Shown here one piece after another: positions 8,596-17,190 of a stretch of 64,000 nt of DNA; position 1 is the first letter of the stretch, and every line of letters starts with the position of its first letter. The position numbers and the translations under genes were made by a program. The stretch spans positions 372,001 to 436,000 of the forward strand of contig NZ_SNYW01000006.1 in NCBI RefSeq assembly GCF_004363235.1, written 5' to 3'. This stretch comes from Dongia mobilis. GTDB lineage: Bacteria > Pseudomonadota > Alphaproteobacteria > Dongiales > Dongiaceae. The notes under the pieces were generated by a model. The model searched no databases, was not told where the DNA came from, and saw only the letters and a program-made list of their open reading frames with translations.

Positions 8596-9735
8596 GTTGT
8601 CGGCCGTGAAGACGGCGTCGCCGTTGACAAAAGTGGCCACCAGCCGCGGCAGCCTTCCCTCCTGCCAATCCACCAGCAGCAGATCGGCGCGCTGTCCGAC
8701 CGCGATGCGGCCGCGATCGGTCAGGCCGACGGCATCCGCCGCATTGGTGGAGACGAGGCGCCAGGCGCTGCCGAGATCGGCGACACCCAGATTGACTAGC
8801 GTGAAGGCGGCATTCATCAGGGCCGGATAGTAGTAATCCGACGTCAGTACGCTGCAGAGCCCCTCGGCCACCGCCTCGCGACCGCCGAGGCGCGCTGCGT
8901 GGCTGCCACCGCGCACAACGTTGGGTGCGCCGAGGATCGTGATGCCGCCGGTTTCCAGCGCGGCTCGGGCCGTCTCGCGGTCGAGCGGAAACTCGCAGAT
9001 GCGGCAGCCCAGATCCATATAGGCTGCGCGCATCGCCGGGTTCATGTCGTCATGGGACGCCATGGGCAGGGAGCGGGCCCGTGCTGCCGCCGCCAGCCGC
9101 CGTACCGCAGCGGGTACCTCGGCCGCGCGCGCCTTGGTCTGCTGCAGCATGTTTGAGATCTCGTCGCCGCTCAGTCCGGTGCGGGCGGCATAGGCAGCTA
9201 GTTTCTGCCGGTCGTTGATCTTGGCGGCGATATCGTCGGTATGGTCGTTGAAGGCCAGCAAATCGACCAGGCCGGCCTCGATCCAGCCGATCACCTCATC
9301 CACGGCGTCCAGATTGAAGGTCTCGAAGCGCAGATGCAGCCGGGTGTCGCAGGCCAGCCGCGGCCGCATGTCCTTGAGGCCCCCCACGAAGCGCCGGGCC
9401 GTCTCGGCGTCGCGCAGGCCCGGCTCCCAGCTATAAGTCAGGCCGTGATAGGCGGTCGTGATGCCATTCGCCAGCAACTGGCGGTCGGTTTCCAGCAGCG
9501 CGAGCTCGTCGGAAAAGCGAACGCCGGGACGCGGCATCAATTGCCGTTCGAAGGCATCGCCGTGCAGATCGATCATGCCGGGCATGATGAGGAGGTCGGT
9601 CGCCTGCCAGCGACGGCCGGTCACCATCGTGCTGCCATCAATGTCGGCAATGCGACCATCGGCAATCGCGATGTCTGCGTCGACCAAGGAGCCGTCCGCA
9701 ATCAGGGCGCGGCCTCCGGCAATAACATACTGCAT
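8575..9735 (-). CDS. phnM: PhnM, ribose 1-methylphosphonate 5-triphosphate diphosphatase
   Basis: 386 residues of the amidohydrolase superfamily. PhnM removes pyrophosphate from alpha-D-ribose 1-phosphonate 5-triphosphate to give the substrate of the C-P lyase core. MIDLHGDAFERQLMPRPG is the diagnostic PhnM metal-binding stretch. ASHDDMN and the C-terminal SDYYYPALM also match. ATG 9735 is chosen because MQYVIAGGRAL is the normal N-terminus and a GAGG lies about 11 bases upstream; the longer open frame is basic and unlike the family. It is divergent from phnDCE and separated from phnGHIJKLN, an arrangement common in alphaproteobacteria. Confidence 0.93.
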   Translation of the reverse strand: MQYVIAGGRALIADGSLVDADIAIADGRIADIDGSTMVTGRRWQATDLLIMPGMIDLHGDAFERQLMPRPGVRFSDELALLETDRQLLANGITTAYHGLTYSWEPGLRDAETARRFVGGLKDMRPRLACDTRLHLRFETFNLDAVDEVIGWIEAGLVDLLAFNDHTDDIAAKINDRQKLAAYAARTGLSGDEISNMLQQTKARAAEVPAAVRRLAAAARARSLPMASHDDMNPAMRAAYMDLGCRICEFPLDRETARAALETGGITILGAPNVVRGGSHAARLGGREAVAEGLCSVLTSDYYYPALMNAAFTLVNLGVADLGSAWRLVSTNAADAVGLTDRGRIAVGQRADLLLVDWQEGRLPRLVATFVNGDAVFTADNPLSMIA

Positions 9736-9891
9736 GCTGGGTAACCTCGATTTACTGTGCATCGCTTGGCGTGATGATCGGGACTTTCCGGTCGCCGATC
9801 CAGCAAAACGATGGGGCCCTCCCTGTCGCCGGGGCGATTTTCTCGACCGGGCGGCTGCTTGTCTACCGGGCGTCACAAGCTTGAAATATTG

Positions 9892-9909
9892 CGGTCAGAA
9901 ATGCGTCAC
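9892..9909 (+). promoter_or_regulatory. Pho-box-like direct repeat upstream of phnD
   Basis: CGGTCAG-AAAT-GCGTCAC has two heptamers with GTCA cores exactly 11 bases apart (9894 and 9905) and an AAAT spacer, the layout of a PhoB site (CTGTCAT-N4-CTGTCAT), with 5 of 7 matches in each half. A further GTCA at 9872 is in phase (22 bases). The box ends 58 bases before the phnD start, suitable for phosphate-starvation activation. Confidence 0.5.
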
Positions 9910-9967
9910 GGCTTGCGCCCATGCTCCCCGAGGCACCCCAACAATCGCCTTTCGAGAGGGAGACATC

Positions 9968-10864
9968 ATGACCGCCTCAACCGGCTTTGCCATCGCCCGC
10001 CGTACCCTTCTTGCCGCGGCGGCCAGTCTGCCGCTGGTGTTTCAGGCCAATCTGGCCGCCGCCGCAGAGAAAATTCGGTTTGCCGTCACCGATATTGCCG
10101 GCTTGGAGGACCTGCAGCGGGAATATGGCGCTCTGGTCGAGGCGCTGGAGAAGGCGACCGGCTACGAAATCAAGTTCACCCCGGTCAACAGCCGTACTGC
10201 CGCGGTGGAGGCAATGCGCGCCAAGCAGGTGGATTTTGTCCTGACCGGTCCCGCGGAATATGTGGTCTTCAAGCGTCGCACGGAAGCCAATGTGGTGATC
10301 GGCTTCCAGCGGCCCGACTATTTCGCCATGATCGTGACCCTGGCGGAGAGCCCGATCGAAGGCCCGGCCGACCTCAAGGGCAAGAAGGTGGCCTTCGGCG
10401 ATGTCGGCTCGACGTCCGCCCATCTTGGCCCGATGCAAGTCCTTGCCGATTTCGGCATCGACCCGATCAAGGACATCGAACCGCTGCATGTCAGTCGCAA
10501 TGTCGCGGTCGAAAGCCTGATCAAGGGCGATATTGCCGCCATCGGCATGAACGCGACGCATCTGGTCAGCGTACGCAACAAGTTCCCGGATACCGCCTTC
10601 AAGGTGGTGGCGCGCGGTCGCGACCTGCCCAACGATCCGCTCCTCGCCGGCGCCCATGTCGACCAGACGGTTATCGACAAGATGCGGACGGCCTTCATCG
10701 ACAATCAGCAGGTGCTGATCGAGGCCCTGCTGAAGGGCGAGGATACCCAGAAATACAAGGGGATGCACTTCCTGGCTGGCATCGACGACAAGAACTACGA
10801 CTATGTCCGCCGGATGTACGCCACCATCGGCTATCCCGAGTATTCCGAATTCGTCGGTCAATAG
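9968..10864 (+). CDS. phnD: PhnD, phosphonate-binding periplasmic protein
   Basis: 298 residues. The N-terminus ARRTLLAAAASLPLVFQ followed by ANLAAAAEK is a Sec or Tat-like signal peptide with cleavage near residue 34. The mature part is a PhnD/SsuA-type binding fold: FVLTGPAEYVVF, LKGKKVAFGDVGSTSAHLGP and DIAAIGMNATH are family hallmarks, the SxSxH-like STSAH segment contacting the phosphonate. It delivers phosphonates or phosphite to PhnCE. GAGAGGGAG lies 6-8 bases before ATG 9968. phnC follows after 11 bases. Confidence 0.93.
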   Translation: MTASTGFAIARRTLLAAAASLPLVFQANLAAAAEKIRFAVTDIAGLEDLQREYGALVEALEKATGYEIKFTPVNSRTAAVEAMRAKQVDFVLTGPAEYVVFKRRTEANVVIGFQRPDYFAMIVTLAESPIEGPADLKGKKVAFGDVGSTSAHLGPMQVLADFGIDPIKDIEPLHVSRNVAVESLIKGDIAAIGMNATHLVSVRNKFPDTAFKVVARGRDLPNDPLLAGAHVDQTVIDKMRTAFIDNQQVLIEALLKGEDTQKYKGMHFLAGIDDKNYDYVRRMYATIGYPEYSEFVGQ

Positions 10865-10875
10865 GGAAATCCGCG

Positions 10876-11724
10876 ATGACCGCCGTCACGCTCGCCCGGG
10901 CCACGGATGCCAAGCAGCTGCCGCAGGGCGAACCGCTCCCCCCGCCAATTCTGGCGGGGGGGAGGGCGGCGCCTGATGCCGCCCTGGTCGAACTGGACGT
11001 GACGGGCCTTTGCAAGGCCTATCACGGCGGGCCGGCGGTACTGGACGGCGTGTCGCTGCAGGTTCCGCGCGGTCAGTCGGTCGCACTTATCGGCAGCAAC
11101 GGAGCCGGAAAATCCACCCTCCTGCGCTGTTGCCTGCGCCTGATCGAACCCAGCGGCGGCGAGGTAACGCTGCTGGGCGAGAAGGTCCGGGCGCTTGATA
11201 AGGCTCGCTTGCGTCGTCTGCGTGCCGAGATCGGCTTCGTCTTCCAGAGGCACAACCTGGTGGGCCAGTTGTCGGTCCTCAGCAACGTGATTCACGGCGC
11301 CCAATCGCGCCAGGCCGGCCCCGGCGCCTGGTTCCATTTCCTGGCCTCGCGCGCGGCGCGGGAGGAGGCGATGCATTGCCTGGAGCGGGTCGGACTGGCC
11401 GAGTTTGCGCTGCGCCGGGCCGACCAGTTGTCCGGCGGGCAGTCGCAGCGTGTCGCAATCGCCCGAACGCTGATGCAAAGGCCGCGCATGATGTTTGCGG
11501 ACGAGCCCGTCGCCAGCCTAGATCCCAATGCCGGCGAGGAGGTGATGAACCTGTTTGCCGAACTGATCCGGGAGAAGGGCCTTACCCTGGTCTTCACATC
11601 GCACCACATCAATCATGCCCTGCGCTATGCCGACCGCGTTGTCGCGCTGCGCAACGGCCGCATCGAACTCGACGTCGCCACGGCCGGAGTTGATGCCGCG
11701 GCCCTCAGGGGAATCTATGACTGA
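10876..11724 (+). CDS. phnC: PhnC, phosphonate ABC transporter ATP-binding protein
   Basis: 282 residues. Walker A is GSNGAGKST, the Q-loop is FVFQRHNLV, the ABC signature LSGGQSQRVAIARTL and Walker B MMFADEPVASLDP; HH in FTSHHINHAL supplies the switch histidine. The NL(V)xxLSVLxNV pattern after the Q-loop is typical of PhnC. An extra proline-rich N-terminal 35 residues precede the nucleotide-binding domain, so the true start could be internal, though ATG 10876 follows phnD by 11 bases and the next gene overlaps it. Energises uptake of phosphonate with PhnD and PhnE. Confidence 0.93.
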   Translation: MTAVTLARATDAKQLPQGEPLPPPILAGGRAAPDAALVELDVTGLCKAYHGGPAVLDGVSLQVPRGQSVALIGSNGAGKSTLLRCCLRLIEPSGGEVTLLGEKVRALDKARLRRLRAEIGFVFQRHNLVGQLSVLSNVIHGAQSRQAGPGAWFHFLASRAAREEAMHCLERVGLAEFALRRADQLSGGQSQRVAIARTLMQRPRMMFADEPVASLDPNAGEEVMNLFAELIREKGLTLVFTSHHINHALRYADRVVALRNGRIELDVATAGVDAAALRGIYD

Positions 11725-12553
11725 AACCGCCTTTTCCGGTGCCTCCGCCGGTCTGCCGACGCGACCGGCGCCGGCGCGCTTCCGCCGCCCCGGCAACGGG
11801 ATGTCGCTGCTCTATCTGGGTGCCGCCGCCTTCTTCGTCTATTCGCTCCATGGCAGCGAAATCTCGGTCGAATCCCTTGTCAACGGCCTGCCGAACATGG
11901 CGCGCCTGATCGGCGAAATGTTCCCGCCCAGTATCGCGCGCCTGCAATCAGTGGGCAGTGCCATGCTGCAGACCTTCCAGATGGCCTTCGCGGGCACGGT
12001 CATCGGTGTCCTGCTGAGTGTGCCGCTCGCCATCTGCGCTGCACGCAGTCTCTCGCCGCATCCGGTACTCTATCACATCTCGCGCGCACTGATTGCATTG
12101 TTCCGCACCGTTCCCGACCTCGTCTGGGCGCTGTTCTTCGTGGTTACCGTCGGCCTCGGGCCGTTTGCCGGCATGCTGACCCTGGTCGTCGATGCCATCG
12201 GCTTCTGCGGCCGCTTCTTCGCGGAGGCGATGGAAGAAACCGACAAGGGCCCGCAGGAGGCGCTGACCGCCCTTGGTGCGCGGCGATCTGGGGTTGTCTT
12301 CTCGGCCGTCCTGCCGGCTGCGATGCCCTCGATGATCAATTCCTCGCTCTTCACCCTGGAGAAGGCGACGCGGGCCTCCGTAGTGCTGGGGCTGGTCGGC
12401 GCCGGCGGCATTGGCATCGAACTCAAGGTGGCGATGGACCTTTTTCAGTATGACCAGGCTGCTACCATCATACTGGGCGTGTTTCTTCTGGTCCTTGTGG
12501 TCGAGCGGCTGAGCTCGATGCTGCGCCAGCGCATCCTGAGGCAATCGGTATGA
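11717..12553 (+). CDS. phnE: PhnE, phosphonate ABC transporter permease
   Basis: 278 residues with about six membrane segments beginning MSLLYLGAAAFFVYSL. The cytoplasmic EAL-like coupling loop is present as ALTALGARRSGVVF, and RTVPDLVWALFFVVTVGLGPFAG is characteristic of PhnE. It overlaps phnC by 8 bases and is overlapped 4 bases by the methyltransferase gene, so translation is coupled. Only one permease gene is present, which is sufficient as a homodimer. Confidence 0.92.
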   Translation: MTETAFSGASAGLPTRPAPARFRRPGNGMSLLYLGAAAFFVYSLHGSEISVESLVNGLPNMARLIGEMFPPSIARLQSVGSAMLQTFQMAFAGTVIGVLLSVPLAICAARSLSPHPVLYHISRALIALFRTVPDLVWALFFVVTVGLGPFAGMLTLVVDAIGFCGRFFAEAMEETDKGPQEALTALGARRSGVVFSAVLPAAMPSMINSSLFTLEKATRASVVLGLVGAGGIGIELKVAMDLFQYDQAATIILGVFLLVLVVERLSSMLRQRILRQSV

Positions 12554-13215
12554 GTGCCGCATCGCATCCTCTGGCGTCGGCGGTTGGCGCCTGGGACCGG
12601 CGCTGGTCGCTGGCCGAGGGCCGCGAAGGCTGGCTGGAGCCGGAACGGACGGTGGTCGAGACCGTGGCTGCCCGCCGGGACCTGGGTCAAGTTGTGGCCC
12701 TCGACATCGGCTGCGGGGTCGGCCGCCATGCACTGGCGCTGGCACAGCTGGGCTGCCGGGTAACGGCGATCGACGGCAGTGCCGCCGGTCTCGATTTCGC
12801 CCGCAATGCCTCTGCCACTGCCGGCCTCGACATCGACTTCCGCGAAGGCTCCATGCTGGAGTTGCCGGTAGCCGATGGCACCCAGGATTACGTTCTCGCC
12901 TGGAACGTCATCTATCATGGCGATGCCGACGTGGTGCAGCACTGCATTGCCGAGATCCGGCGGGTTCTGAAACCGGGGGGCATCTACCAGGGCACTATGC
13001 TGTCGAAACGCAACCAGCGTTTCGGGCGCGGGCAGGAGGTGGCGCACGATACCTTCGTCATTCCGGAGGAGAGCGATAAGGCGCACCCGCACTACTACTG
13101 CAATGCGGCCGAACTGGTGGCGCTGTTCGACGGTTTCGAATTGCTTTCGCTGGTCGACCAAGAGCACGGCCAGCCCGGCAACTGGCATTGGCATCTCGTT
13201 GCGACCAGGCTATGA
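12550..13215 (+). CDS. Class I SAM-dependent methyltransferase in phn operon
   Basis: 221 residues. SAM motif I is VVALDIGCGVGRHAL, the acidic residue ending strand 2 is in VTAIDGS, and a post-motif DYVLAWNVIYHG follows, as in TehB/UbiE-type methyltransferases. ATG 12550 overlaps the phnE stop (ATGA), so it is the fourth gene of phnDCE. It has no known step in the C-P lyase route. It could modify a phosphonate, a small thiol or oxyanion, or a cell component; the substrate cannot be read. It ends 8 bases before the convergent phnF stop. Confidence 0.82.
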   Translation: MSAASHPLASAVGAWDRRWSLAEGREGWLEPERTVVETVAARRDLGQVVALDIGCGVGRHALALAQLGCRVTAIDGSAAGLDFARNASATAGLDIDFREGSMLELPVADGTQDYVLAWNVIYHGDADVVQHCIAEIRRVLKPGGIYQGTMLSKRNQRFGRGQEVAHDTFVIPEESDKAHPHYYCNAAELVALFDGFELLSLVDQEHGQPGNWHWHLVATRL

Positions 13216-13223
13216 ACGCTTTG

Positions 13224-13946
13224 CTACGGTTCGACCAGGATCTGCACCCAGTCACTGCAAAAACGCGAGATGCTGAACTCGATGCGGGCGCCTTGGGCGT
13301 CGACATTGATGCCCTCGGTCACCAGCATGGGCCGGTTTCGCGGCATCTCAAGCTGGCGGGCATCCTCCGCGGTCGGCATGCGGGCCAGGATCCTTGTCTG
13401 GGCGCGGGTGAACTCTTCCACCCCCATCTTCTTCAGGGCGGTGCTGATCGACCGAGTCTCCGCGACCAGCACCGCCATGCCGTCAAAGCGCGGCTTCGGG
13501 AAGTAGTGAGCCGAGACGCTGATGCGACGTCCATCTGCTTCTCCGGTGGTCAGCAGATAGACGACCGGGGCACCCCGTCGCAGCCTGAGCGCCCGCGCCA
13601 CCTCGGTGCTGGCCGGCATGTCGCTTGCCGCCAGCAGGGTGCGGTTGGGCGCGCGGTGCTGCTGTGCCAGGTTCTCGGAGAAGCGGGTGCGGCGCGCGAC
13701 CTTGTAGTCGATCACCGCCTCCTGCACGAATGTCCCGCGACCCTGTTCGGTGCGCAACAGGCCGCGCTCTTCGAGGCGCGAGAGCGCACGCCGCACCGTG
13801 TGGCGGTTCACCTGGAAGCGACGAGCGAACTCGGCCTCGGTCGGCAGGCGCTTGCCCGGCTGGTAGAGCTTGCCGCGAATTTCGCTCTCGATGATCTGCT
13901 GGATTTGCCGCCAGACGGTGAGGCCGGCTTCACGCGTGATCTCCAT
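13224..13946 (-). CDS. phnF: PhnF, GntR/HutC-family regulator of phosphonate genes
   Basis: 240 residues. The N-terminal winged helix-turn-helix (LPTEAEFARRFQVNRHTVRRALSRL) and C-terminal UTRA domain (SAHYFPKPRF; RMPTAEDARQL) define the HutC group, and TIGR02325-type PhnF proteins have the same layout. I chose ATG 13946 over an upstream ATG because GGAGG sits 7 bases before it. It is divergent from phnGHIJKLN, and the 187-base gap contains a perfect palindrome TGTCTAGACA that suits it. It probably represses the phn genes and perhaps itself. Confidence 0.88.
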   Translation of the reverse strand: MEITREAGLTVWRQIQQIIESEIRGKLYQPGKRLPTEAEFARRFQVNRHTVRRALSRLEERGLLRTEQGRGTFVQEAVIDYKVARRTRFSENLAQQHRAPNRTLLAASDMPASTEVARALRLRRGAPVVYLLTTGEADGRRISVSAHYFPKPRFDGMAVLVAETRSISTALKKMGVEEFTRAQTRILARMPTAEDARQLEMPRNRPMLVTEGINVDAQGARIEFSISRFCSDWVQILVEP

Positions 13947-13978
13947 GACCGCACCTCCGTCTTCGCGCCCGGCGCCCG

Positions 13979-13996
13979 CTGTCACGCAAGTGTCAA
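13979..13996 (+). promoter_or_regulatory. Pho-box-like direct repeat upstream of phnG
   Basis: CTGTCAC-GCAA-GTGTCAA has GTCA cores at 13981 and 13992, 11 bases apart. The first half is a perfect PhoB half-site and the second matches 5 of 7. It lies between phnF and phnG and points toward phnG, whose ATG is 137 bases away. The same pattern precedes phnD, which makes control by phosphate starvation plausible for both operons. Confidence 0.6.
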
Positions 13997-14048
13997 CACT
14001 AGCGCTTTGACTTCCTAGGCAGCCGGATTGTAACTTTATAGATATAGA

Positions 14049-14058
14049 TGTCTAGACA
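14049..14058. promoter_or_regulatory. PhnF operator candidate
   Basis: TGTCTAGACA is a perfect 10-bp palindrome in the phnF-phnG gap, 76 bases before phnG. HutC/PhnF-type regulators bind palindromes with a GTxTAxAC core (for example TGGTATAGACCA of mycobacterial PhnF). I infer that PhnF binds here. Confidence 0.55.
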
Positions 14059-14133
14059 AATTCTCATGTTGTCGAGTGACGTTTCGGCGATGCCCGGCAA
14101 CAGGGTGAGATCCGCCAGGATGAGGTTTGTTGG

Positions 14134-14616
14134 ATGAAGCAGATTACCGAACCGCCGGAACATGCGCCGCGCCGCCGCTGGCTTGGTGTGCTTGCGCGCG
14201 CATCCCGTGCCGAGCTCGAGGCGGCGAAGGGCCTCATCGAGCAGCGCCTCGGCCCGGTCGACATGCCCCGTTTCCTGCGCCGGCCCGAGATCGGCATGGC
14301 GATGGTGCGCGGTCGTGCCGGCGGTGACGGTGCAGCCTTCAATCTGGGCGAGATGACGGTGACCCGATGCACGCTGCAATTTTCGGATGGTCGCCTTGGC
14401 TGTGCTTACCTTGCCGGTCGCCGGCTGGAAGAATCCGTCCTGGTGGCCCTGATCGACGGCCTGCTGCAGGACAGGCGTCATGGGGCGGCCCTGGCTGACG
14501 ATGTGATCGAGCCGTTGGCCGAGGCCCTGGCAGCACGCCGGAACCAGCGCCTCGCCAAGTCGCAGCCGACCAAGGTCGAGTTCTTCACCATGGTGCGCGG
14601 GGATGGCCGCCCATGA
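14134..14616 (+). CDS. phnG: PhnG, C-P lyase core subunit
   Basis: 160 residues, normal for PhnG, which with PhnH, PhnI and PhnJ forms the C-P lyase core. RRRWLGVLARASRAEL, the central GGDGAAFNLGEMTVTRC and the C-terminal KVEFFTMVRG are diagnostic. GAGG lies about 8 bases before ATG 14134. The stop overlaps the phnH start (ATGA). First gene of the phnGHIJKL-DUF1045-phnN operon. Confidence 0.94.
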   Translation: MKQITEPPEHAPRRRWLGVLARASRAELEAAKGLIEQRLGPVDMPRFLRRPEIGMAMVRGRAGGDGAAFNLGEMTVTRCTLQFSDGRLGCAYLAGRRLEESVLVALIDGLLQDRRHGAALADDVIEPLAEALAARRNQRLAKSQPTKVEFFTMVRGDGRP

Positions 14617-15212
14617 CCCAACCCGACGGCATGATCCTCGGCGGTCTCGGCGATCCAGTGCACGACTCGCAACGCTGCTTCCGCGGAATCCTGGACGCCA
14701 TGTCGCGTCCCGCCCGGCCGGTGACATTGGCGTCCCCGCCGGATGCGCCGCCAGGTGTCGCGCCAGCAACCATGGCGGTTCTGCACTGCCTGCTGGACCA
14801 GGATACGCCGCTCTGGCTCGATCCGGGATTGCAGGCGCGCGCTGCCCGGCACATCTCCTTCCACACCCAGGCGCCCCTGGTGGCGGAAATGTCCGCCGCC
14901 TCGTTCATTCTGGTGGGCGATGGCTTGCAGTTGCCGGACCTCTCGTGCCTGCCGCTGGGCGATCCGGCATATCCGGAGCGCGGCGCCACACTGCTGGTAC
15001 AGGTCGGGGACTTGGCCAGCGGCGGCGCCCTTCGCTTCCGCGGCCCGGGCATCGACGGGACCGCGGATCTGCAGATTGACGGGCTGGCGCCAGAGTTCTG
15101 GCCGGCATTCGCCGTGAACACGGAACTCTTTCCCCTTGGTTTTGACACCATCCTGTTTGCCGGCACGCGGATCGTCGGCTTGCCGCGCACAACGCTGCTG
15201 GAAGAGGCTTAA
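14613..15212 (+). CDS. phnH: PhnH, C-P lyase core subunit
   Basis: 199 residues. Family features include GGLGDPVHDSQRCFRGIL near the N-terminus, the SRPARPVTL loop, and the C-terminal PLGFDTILFAGTRIVGLPRTT. PhnH is a PLP-transferase-like fold without catalysis that dimerises within PhnGHI, needed for making ribose 1-methylphosphonate 5-triphosphate. It is joined to phnG by a 4-base overlap and to phnI by a 2-base gap. Confidence 0.94.
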   Translation: MTQPDGMILGGLGDPVHDSQRCFRGILDAMSRPARPVTLASPPDAPPGVAPATMAVLHCLLDQDTPLWLDPGLQARAARHISFHTQAPLVAEMSAASFILVGDGLQLPDLSCLPLGDPAYPERGATLLVQVGDLASGGALRFRGPGIDGTADLQIDGLAPEFWPAFAVNTELFPLGFDTILFAGTRIVGLPRTTLLEEA

Positions 15213-15214
15213 TC

Positions 15215-16318
15215 ATGTATGTCGCAGTCAAGGGAGGCGAGAAGGCGATCGCCGGCGCCCACCGGCTCCTCGCCGAGGAACGGCGCGGCGACCCCGCGGT
15301 TCCGGAGATCTCGCTCGACCAGATCGAACAGCAGCTGTCATTCGCGGTCGACCGCGTCATGAGCGAAGGCAGCCTATATGACCCCGAACTGGCGGCACTT
15401 GCCATCAAGCAGGCGCGGGGCGACCTGGTCGAGGCCGTCTTCCTGCTGCGCGCCTATCGCACGACTTTGCCGCGCTTTGCCGACTCACTTCCCATCGATA
15501 CCGCCGACATGGCCGTACGGCGGCGCGTATCGGCCATCTTCAAGGATCTTCCGGGCGGGCAAATGCTGGGGCCAACCTTCGACTATACCCTGCGCCTGCT
15601 CGACTTCTCGCTGATGGCCGAGGGGAAGCCAGCGGATATTGAAGTACCCATGTCGGCATCTGATCCCATGCCGGCAGACGCGCCGGCGCAGATGCCGCGG
15701 GTGACCGATCTCCTGGTCGCCGACGGCATCCTCGCAGCTGAAACGGATGATGGCGAGCGACCGGCTGACATCACCCGCATCCCGCTTTCCTTTCCCGCCG
15801 ACCGCGCAACGCGGTTGCAGGCGCTTGCTCGTGGCGACGAGGGTTTCCTCCTCGGCCTCGGTTATTCCACCCAGCGCGGCTATGGCCGCAGCCATCCCTT
15901 CGCCGGCGAGATTCGCATGGGCGACGTGGCGGTCGAGCTCCAGCCGGAGGAACTGCCCTTCCCGATCGAAATCGGTGACATCGAGCTGACCGAATGCCAG
16001 ATGGTCAACCAGTACAAGGGCGATGCCGAGAATCCGCCGCAATTCACCCGCGGCTATGGCCTCGCCTTCGGGCAGGGCGAGCGCAAGGCGATGGCCATGG
16101 CTCTGGTCGATCGCGCGCTCCGGGCCGAGGAACTGGGCGAGGTAGCGACAAGCCCGGCACAGGATGCGGAATTCGTCCTTTCCCATTGCGACAATCTGGA
16201 AGCATCCGGCTTCGTACAGCATCTCAAGCTGCCGCATTATGTCGATTTCCAGGCCGAGCTTTCGACACTTCGGGCCCTGCGTGCGGCCCATGCGAAACGG
16301 GCGGAGGCGGCCGAATGA
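15215..16318 (+). CDS. phnI: PhnI, C-P lyase core subunit (nucleosidase)
   Basis: 367 residues, usual length. The N-terminus MYVAVKGGEKAI is near invariant in PhnI. FSLMAEGKPADIE, GYGRSHPFAGEIR and ECQMVNQYKG are further signatures. PhnI displaces adenine of ATP by phosphonate with PhnGH(L). It overlaps phnJ by 4 bases (ATGA). Confidence 0.95.
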   Translation: MYVAVKGGEKAIAGAHRLLAEERRGDPAVPEISLDQIEQQLSFAVDRVMSEGSLYDPELAALAIKQARGDLVEAVFLLRAYRTTLPRFADSLPIDTADMAVRRRVSAIFKDLPGGQMLGPTFDYTLRLLDFSLMAEGKPADIEVPMSASDPMPADAPAQMPRVTDLLVADGILAAETDDGERPADITRIPLSFPADRATRLQALARGDEGFLLGLGYSTQRGYGRSHPFAGEIRMGDVAVELQPEELPFPIEIGDIELTECQMVNQYKGDAENPPQFTRGYGLAFGQGERKAMAMALVDRALRAEELGEVATSPAQDAEFVLSHCDNLEASGFVQHLKLPHYVDFQAELSTLRALRAAHAKRAEAAE

Positions 16319-17190
16319 CCACACCGGATTCCCGTGGCGGCAGCTATAACTTCGCCTATCTTGACGAGCAGTCCAAGCGCATGATCCGCCGCGCCATCCT
16401 GAAGGCCGTCGCCTTACCCGGCTACCAGGTGCCGTTCGGCGGCCGCGAGATGCCGATGCCACATGGCTGGGGCACCGGTGGCATCCAGGTAACTGCCAGC
16501 ATCATCGGCCGCGACGACGTACTGAAGGTGATCGACCAGGGTGCCGACGACACCACCAATGCCGTCTCGATCCGCAATTTTTTCTTGCGCACGACGGGCG
16601 TCGCGACGACAGAACGAACAGCCGACGCCAGCATCATCCAGACCCGACATCGCATGCCCGAGCGCAAGCTGCAGGAAGGGCAGATCATGGTCTTCCAGGT
16701 GCCAATCCCGGAACCTTTGCGCTGGCTGGAGCCGCGCGAAAGCGAAACCCGCACCATGCATGCCCTGGCAGAATACGGCATCATGCATGTGCGTCTCTAC
16801 GAGGATATCGCGCGGCTCGGCCGCATCGCCACGGCCTATGACTATCCGGTGCAGGTCAATGGCCGCTACCTGATGCGTCCGTCGCCGATTCCGAAATTCG
16901 ACAATCCGAAACTGGACCGCAATCCGGCCCTGCTGCTGTTCGGGGCCGGGCGCGAGAAGCGCATCTATGCCGTGCCGCCATATACCGACGTGAAAAGTCT
17001 CGATTTCGAGGATCATCCGTTCGAGGTGCAGAGCTGGGACCATACCTGTGCGCTTTGCGGCGCCGACGATTCCTTCCTCGACGAGATTGTCACGGACGAC
17101 AAAGGCGGTCGCATGTTTGTCTGTTCCGATACCGATTACTGCGCGGAACGGCGAACTGCCGATGGCGCAAATGCCGAGGCCGCCGAATGA
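16315..17190 (+). CDS. phnJ: PhnJ, radical SAM C-P lyase
   Basis: 291 residues. PhnJ cuts the carbon-phosphorus bond of ribose 1-phosphonate 5-phosphate by radical chemistry, releasing the alkane and a cyclic 1,2-phosphate. C245-x2-C248-x21-C270-x5-C276 are the four C-terminal cysteines of the family (cluster and catalytic thiol), and LPGYQVPFGGREMPMPHGW contains the conserved radical glycine region. A later open frame starts upstream, but ATG 16315 overlapping the phnI stop gives the canonical N-terminus (YNFAYLDEQSKRMIRRAILK). Confidence 0.96.
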   Translation: MTTPDSRGGSYNFAYLDEQSKRMIRRAILKAVALPGYQVPFGGREMPMPHGWGTGGIQVTASIIGRDDVLKVIDQGADDTTNAVSIRNFFLRTTGVATTERTADASIIQTRHRMPERKLQEGQIMVFQVPIPEPLRWLEPRESETRTMHALAEYGIMHVRLYEDIARLGRIATAYDYPVQVNGRYLMRPSPIPKFDNPKLDRNPALLLFGAGREKRIYAVPPYTDVKSLDFEDHPFEVQSWDHTCALCGADDSFLDEIVTDDKGGRMFVCSDTDYCAERRTADGANAEAAE

